From Haloarcula sp. DT43 (GTDB lineage Archaea; Halobacteriota; Halobacteria; Halobacteriales; Haloarculaceae), in the NCBI RefSeq assembly GCF_037078405.1, contig NZ_JAYMGZ010000003.1:372001-436000 (forward strand): DNA of 64,000 nucleotides, in the 5' to 3' direction. The position numbers and the translations under genes were made by a program. How positions within the stretch are numbered: the first letter of the stretch is position 1; every line of letters begins with the position of its first letter. The notes below the pieces were generated by a model. That model was not told where the DNA came from and did not search any database. It was given only the letters and a program-made list of their open reading frames with translations. Below, piece by piece: positions 60,652-64,000 of the stretch.

Positions 60652-61773
60652 ATGGCGCGTGACAAGCGGCCAGTATCACGAAGAACCGTCCTAAAATCAA
60701 GTGGCGCACTCCTGACAATCGGTGCTGCCGGGTTGGCCGGTTGTTCCGGCAACGGTGACGGGGGCAGCGACGGAGGGAGCAGCGACGGCGGCAGCGGTGG
60801 CGACGGTGGCAGCAGCGGCGACGGCGGTTCCACGACGTCCGACTCCGGCGGGGAGGAACTGGAGATTACGTTCGCTACGACACAGCCACCCGAGAACATC
60901 TCGGTCCAGACCGCACAGGAGTACTTCGCCGACGTGCTGGAAGAGGAGTCGGATGGTCGCATCACAGTCAATCTCGAAGCCTCGACACTGGGCGGCACAG
61001 AGGACAACCTCGCCGCGCTCGAATCGGGGACTGTCGACGTTCTGCACGAGAGCCCGACGGCGCTCTCACAGCGGTTCGCCTCCGAGTACTCCTTCGCCGG
61101 CGACCCGTTCGTCATCGAGGACATGGAACACTATCGGGCGGTCAACGAGGAGTTCCTGAAACCCGACGACGGGCTGAACGGCATCCTGAAGGAAAACGGC
61201 ATCAGGCTCGGCGACGCGTTCTACGTCGGCAACCGGTGTTTCACCAGTAACTCCCCGGTTACGTCCCCCGAAGACGTCCAGGGCCTCAAACTCCGTCTCC
61301 CACAGTACGAGACGTGGACCGCCGTCTGGAACGAAATCGGCGCGGACGTCACGCCTGTCGCCTACGACGAACTGTATTCGGCACTCCAGACCGGCGTCGT
61401 CGACGCCTCCGAGGGGCCGATTTCCCAGTTCCTGTCCGTGAGCCTCAACGAGGTCCAGTCGCATTTCAGCGTCACGAACCACCTCCTCGACACGAAGCAC
61501 TTCCTCTACAACGAGGAGTTCATGCAGGGCCTGAGCGACGAGGACCGCGAACTCATCACGTCGACGGCGAGCGACGCCGTCGAGTCGATGACGAGCGACA
61601 TCAAAGCACAGGAAGAGGAACTTTACCAGGAAGCCCAGGACAGGGGCACTACCGTCGTGCCCGCGGAAGACGTCGACCGAAGCGCCTTCGTCGAGGCCGG
61701 GCAGCCGGCACTCGAAGAGCTGTCCGAGAGCAACTGGGCCGTCAACATCAACGACGTCCAGGACCTCGCCTAA
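60652..61773 (+). CDS. dctP: TRAP transporter solute-binding lipoprotein (DctP family)
   Basis: This 373-residue protein begins with a twin-arginine signal (VSRRTVLKSSGALLTIGAAG) and lipobox LAGC. A low-complexity Gly/Ser/Asp linker (residues ~35-65) follows, then the DctP fold (ITFATTQPPENISVQTAQEY; GIRLGDAFYVGNRCF; SSPEDVQ-like region; LPQYETWTAVWNEIGAD). The family arginine that binds carboxylates is expected near GLKLRLPQYE. It captures an organic acid outside the cell for DctQM. It is first in the operon, and a T-rich run at 61798-61803 may mark attenuation before dctQ. Confidence 0.93.
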   Translation: MARDKRPVSRRTVLKSSGALLTIGAAGLAGCSGNGDGGSDGGSSDGGSGGDGGSSGDGGSTTSDSGGEELEITFATTQPPENISVQTAQEYFADVLEEESDGRITVNLEASTLGGTEDNLAALESGTVDVLHESPTALSQRFASEYSFAGDPFVIEDMEHYRAVNEEFLKPDDGLNGILKENGIRLGDAFYVGNRCFTSNSPVTSPEDVQGLKLRLPQYETWTAVWNEIGADVTPVAYDELYSALQTGVVDASEGPISQFLSVSLNEVQSHFSVTNHLLDTKHFLYNEEFMQGLSDEDRELITSTASDAVESMTSDIKAQEEELYQEAQDRGTTVVPAEDVDRSAFVEAGQPALEELSESNWAVNINDVQDLA

Positions 61774-61920
61774 ACCGTACCGACCCGTCTGCCGTTCTTT
61801 TTTGACGCGGTGTCCTCGTCCACTCAGCGGGCGGCCACCGCAGCGAGAGCGCCTGCCTTCGACCGAAATCTCTTCACAATAACTCACAAGGTTTTTTAAT
61901 TGACGCAGAGAATATCTACT

Positions 61921-62400
61921 ATGACCGGAGGATGGTTTGACAGAATTACCGTCGCAATTGGGGTACTCATGTTAAACGTCATGTTAGTCGTCGGACTGCT
62001 CCAGGTTCTCAGTCGCTACTTTTCGTTTCCGGTACCACTGTATTGGACGTACGAGATAGCCAGAACGTTTCTCGCGTTGATGACCATCATCGCCTTACCC
62101 TACATGTTCAAGAACGAATCGGACATCTCGTTTCTGCCGGTACTGAAACGTATCACCGAACGAACCGACGAGCTACTGCTCCTCCGTAACGTCTTCGTGG
62201 CGGTCCTGGCCGCCGTTCTCGTCGTCTCGGCGTACCTCGCGGCAGTGCTCGAAGGCGACGTCAGCCTGCCGATGATCGGGTGGTTCAAAATCGGATGGGG
62301 GTACACGCTCCTGGGTGTGAGTGCCGCGTTCCTCCTTGGCGTCATCATTCTGGATACGAAAGACCGGCTCAGCACCCTTCGGGGTGATGCCGATGTCTGA
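61921..62400 (+). CDS. dctQ: TRAP transporter small membrane subunit (DctQ)
   Basis: The protein has 159 residues from the ATG at 61921 and four transmembrane helices, with the family segment YWTYEIARTFLALMTIIALP near residue 40. A GTTTTTTAATTG stretch just upstream may be a promoter element of its own. It couples the binding protein to DctM. The stop overlaps the dctM start by eight bases. The alternative TTG start at 61900 is less likely. Confidence 0.92.
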   Translation: MTGGWFDRITVAIGVLMLNVMLVVGLLQVLSRYFSFPVPLYWTYEIARTFLALMTIIALPYMFKNESDISFLPVLKRITERTDELLLLRNVFVAVLAAVLVVSAYLAAVLEGDVSLPMIGWFKIGWGYTLLGVSAAFLLGVIILDTKDRLSTLRGDADV

Positions 62401-63691
62401 GCTCCTCCTCGCTACCTTCATCGGGCTCCTGATGCTGCTGTACGGCATCGGCATCCCGGCCGCGTATTCGCTTGGCCTGACCGTCCTCATCATCATGTTC
62501 CTCCCAATCGGGCCTCCGCTGAACCTCATCGTCATCACACAGCGGTTCTGGGCCGGGATGAACTCGTGGGTCCTGCTGGCGGTCCCGTTCTTCCTCATGG
62601 CGGGCCGAATCATGAACATCACCGGGATAACCGACGACATGTTCAACTTCGCCACGGAGCTGGTCGGGCCGATACAGGGCGGCCTGGCCCAGGTAAACGT
62701 CGTCGTGAGCCTGATATTCTCGGGGATGAGCGGCTCCGCAGTCGCGGACGCGGCCGGAATCGGAAGCGTGGAATACGAGGCGATGACGTCCAACGGCTAC
62801 GACGGCGAATCGGCAGTCGGTATCACCGGTGCCTCGGCGATTATCGGCCCGATTATCCCGCCCAGCATCCCCATCGTCATCTACGCGGTGTTGGCACAGG
62901 AGTCGATAGGGACGCTGTTCATCGCCGGCATCGGTCCCGGCCTCCTCCTCGCCGCGGCGATGGCGGGCACAGCGTTCTATCTCGGGAAGAAACGGAACTG
63001 GCCGGACGAGGGGACGTACGATTTCTCCCGGCTGTTCGAGACCTTCGTCAAAGCTATCCCCGGATTGATTACGCCGGCGATTATCATCGGCGGCATTCTC
63101 GGCGGCGTCTTTACCGCGACGGAGGCCGCGCTGGTCGCGGTCGTGTACGCGTTACTGCTCGGCTTCTTCTACTACCGGTCCATCGGCCTGGACGACCTGT
63201 ACGAGGTCAGCAAGGAGACGTTCGAGGACACCGTGAGCATCGTCGTCATATTCGGGTTCGCGAACCTCTATGCGTACTGGCTGACGCTCTCCGGCATTCC
63301 GGACCTAATCGGCGAAATCGTCGTCGGGCTCTCGCTGACGCCCGTGATGACGATGCTACTGCTGGCCGTGGTGTTGCTGGTCCTCGGGACTTTCATGGAG
63401 GGAATCGCGGTCCTCCTCATCATGGTTCCGATGCTCGTGCCGCTCTACCCGGAACTCGGCATCGACCCGATTCACTTCGGCATCGTGATGGTCGTGACGC
63501 TGATGTACGGACTCATCACCCCGCCGTTCGGGCTGATACTCTTCGTCCTCGAACGCGTGACAGAAGAATCGCTCGACAAGGTGATGAAGTCGATGGTCCC
63601 GTACTACCTCCCACTGGCACTGGCCCTCTTGCTGATAATCCTCGTGCCCGAGTTGTCCCTGGCGATTCCGAGAGCGTTCGGACTCCTCTGA
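62393..63691 (+). CDS. dctM: TRAP transporter large permease subunit (DctM)
   Basis: This ~432-residue polytopic permease (about 12 helices) drives sodium-dependent uptake with DctP and DctQ. Family landmarks include AVPFFLMAGRIMNITGITDD, IFSGMSGSAVADAAGIGSVE, GASAIIGPIIPPSIPIVIYA and LITPPFGLILFVLERVTEES. The ATG at 62393 or 62387 is used; the first overlaps dctQ by eight bases. The system imports an organic or sugar acid, with specificity set by DctP. Confidence 0.95.
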   Translation: MSELLLATFIGLLMLLYGIGIPAAYSLGLTVLIIMFLPIGPPLNLIVITQRFWAGMNSWVLLAVPFFLMAGRIMNITGITDDMFNFATELVGPIQGGLAQVNVVVSLIFSGMSGSAVADAAGIGSVEYEAMTSNGYDGESAVGITGASAIIGPIIPPSIPIVIYAVLAQESIGTLFIAGIGPGLLLAAAMAGTAFYLGKKRNWPDEGTYDFSRLFETFVKAIPGLITPAIIIGGILGGVFTATEAALVAVVYALLLGFFYYRSIGLDDLYEVSKETFEDTVSIVVIFGFANLYAYWLTLSGIPDLIGEIVVGLSLTPVMTMLLLAVVLLVLGTFMEGIAVLLIMVPMLVPLYPELGIDPIHFGIVMVVTLMYGLITPPFGLILFVLERVTEESLDKVMKSMVPYYLPLALALLLIILVPELSLAIPRAFGLL

Positions 63692-63769
63692 ATCGACTGG
63701 CCAGCGCCGGTCCATCGCCGGCTCACCCCAACCGGGCGAAACACTCGCCCTCTCCGAACCCCTTTCGAT

Positions 63770-64000
63770 CTAGATTACCGTCCCCGATTGCAGCAACGTA
63801 ACGACGATAGTCAACACCGGAATCGAGACCAGCGTCGAGACGAACACGGTCGCGGAGACGTACTCCGGGATAGTCACACCACCCACGCTCGTGTCGCTTG
63901 CGAACTCCACGGAGAAGATGACGGGGGCCACCGCGACCGGCATCGCCGTCAAGAGCACGAACACCTGTGCGACGGTCGCGTTCTGGAAGCCCAGCCCCAG
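63770..64000 (-). CDS. AEC-family transporter (auxin efflux carrier-like), 3' end only
   Basis: A minus-strand frame is open from the window end and gives the last ~76 residues: LGLGFQNATVAQVFVLLTAM, then PVAVAPVIFSVEFASD and a final membrane helix (FVSTLVSIPVLTIVVTLLQS). This is the C-terminal half-repeat of AEC permeases. The start lies outside. It converges with dctM. The substrate is unknown; malate, malonate and other carboxylates are known for the family. Confidence 0.82.
   Translation of the reverse strand: MGLGFQNATVAQVFVLLTAMPVAVAPVIFSVEFASDTSVGGVTIPEYVSATVFVSTLVSIPVLTIVVTLLQSGTVI

Noticed and set aside
61798-61803. T-run after dctP as a true terminator
   Set aside because: Only six T residues, inside what is probably a single TRAP operon. 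It may be attenuation at most, so I did not list it as a terminator.
1-64000. tRNA, rRNA, CRISPR arrays and intact insertion sequences
   Set aside because: I scanned the spacers for clover-leaf-like segments, evenly spaced repeats and transposase or integrase motifs and saw none. A dedicated tRNA and repeat search could still find something I missed.

Overview
The window is chromosomal DNA from an extreme halophile of the class Halobacteria. The evidence is high GC coding sequence, strongly acidic proteins, twin-arginine lipoprotein signals with TATA-type leaderless promoters, and haloarchaea-specific families such as RdfA with its SMC-related partner. The gene mix (PTS, FolC-FolP fusion, betaine transporter) fits a Haloarculaceae-like organism, but the genus is a guess. 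I found no rRNA, tRNA, CRISPR array or intact transposase.

Region 1 (1-13.5 kb) is a metabolic block with a one-carbon theme. It holds the 3' end of a dimethylglycine/sarcosine-dehydrogenase-like gene with a GcvT domain, threonine ammonia-lyase, a GlcG/HbpS-like protein, UspA, a BCCT betaine/choline-type transporter, a fused FolC-FolP, formate-tetrahydrofolate ligase and a cyclodeaminase/cyclohydrolase. Together these could import methylated amines and pass their methyl carbons through tetrahydrofolate. Region 2 (13.9-23.0 kb) has two overlapping Tat lipoprotein genes, the convergent rod-shape pair RdfA and SMC-related protein, and a complete fructose-type PTS operon in the order IIC-IIA-HPr-EI-IIB.

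Region 3 (23.1-47.0 kb) is a surface-polysaccharide island. It contains a heparinase II/III-like lyase, three GT4 and two GT2 glycosyltransferases, two paralogous right-handed beta-helix proteins, a polytopic GT-C-like protein, an alkaline-phosphatase-fold protein, a methyltransferase, a DUF1616-like protein, the UDP-ManNAcA precursor enzymes WecB and WecC, and a nucleotide-sugar epimerase. The large beta-helix protein lacks an export signal. A 74-codon gene 7 kb away is nearly all Tat signal, and the two can be joined in frame at a shared pentamer if the DNA between them is inverted.

Region 4 (47.6-64 kb) is a sugar-acid or hydroxyacid catabolic region. It starts with a type-2 glycerate kinase, a LarA-like protein and a 97-codon remnant of a CCG-domain Fe-S oxidoreductase. 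An AT-rich patch follows (about 50.9-55.7 kb) with a LysE-type exporter lacking a canonical start codon, a Tat lipoprotein, a four-helix membrane protein, a type I dehydroquinase paralogue that has lost its catalytic His/Glu pair, and a GNAT enzyme. Then come a uronate-dehydrogenase-like enzyme, an IclR regulator, an RraA-like protein, a zinc alcohol dehydrogenase, a metallo-beta-lactamase-fold protein with an altered metal motif, a DctPQM TRAP transporter and the end of an AEC-family transporter. I read this last set as one IclR-controlled uptake and oxidation module whose substrate is unknown.
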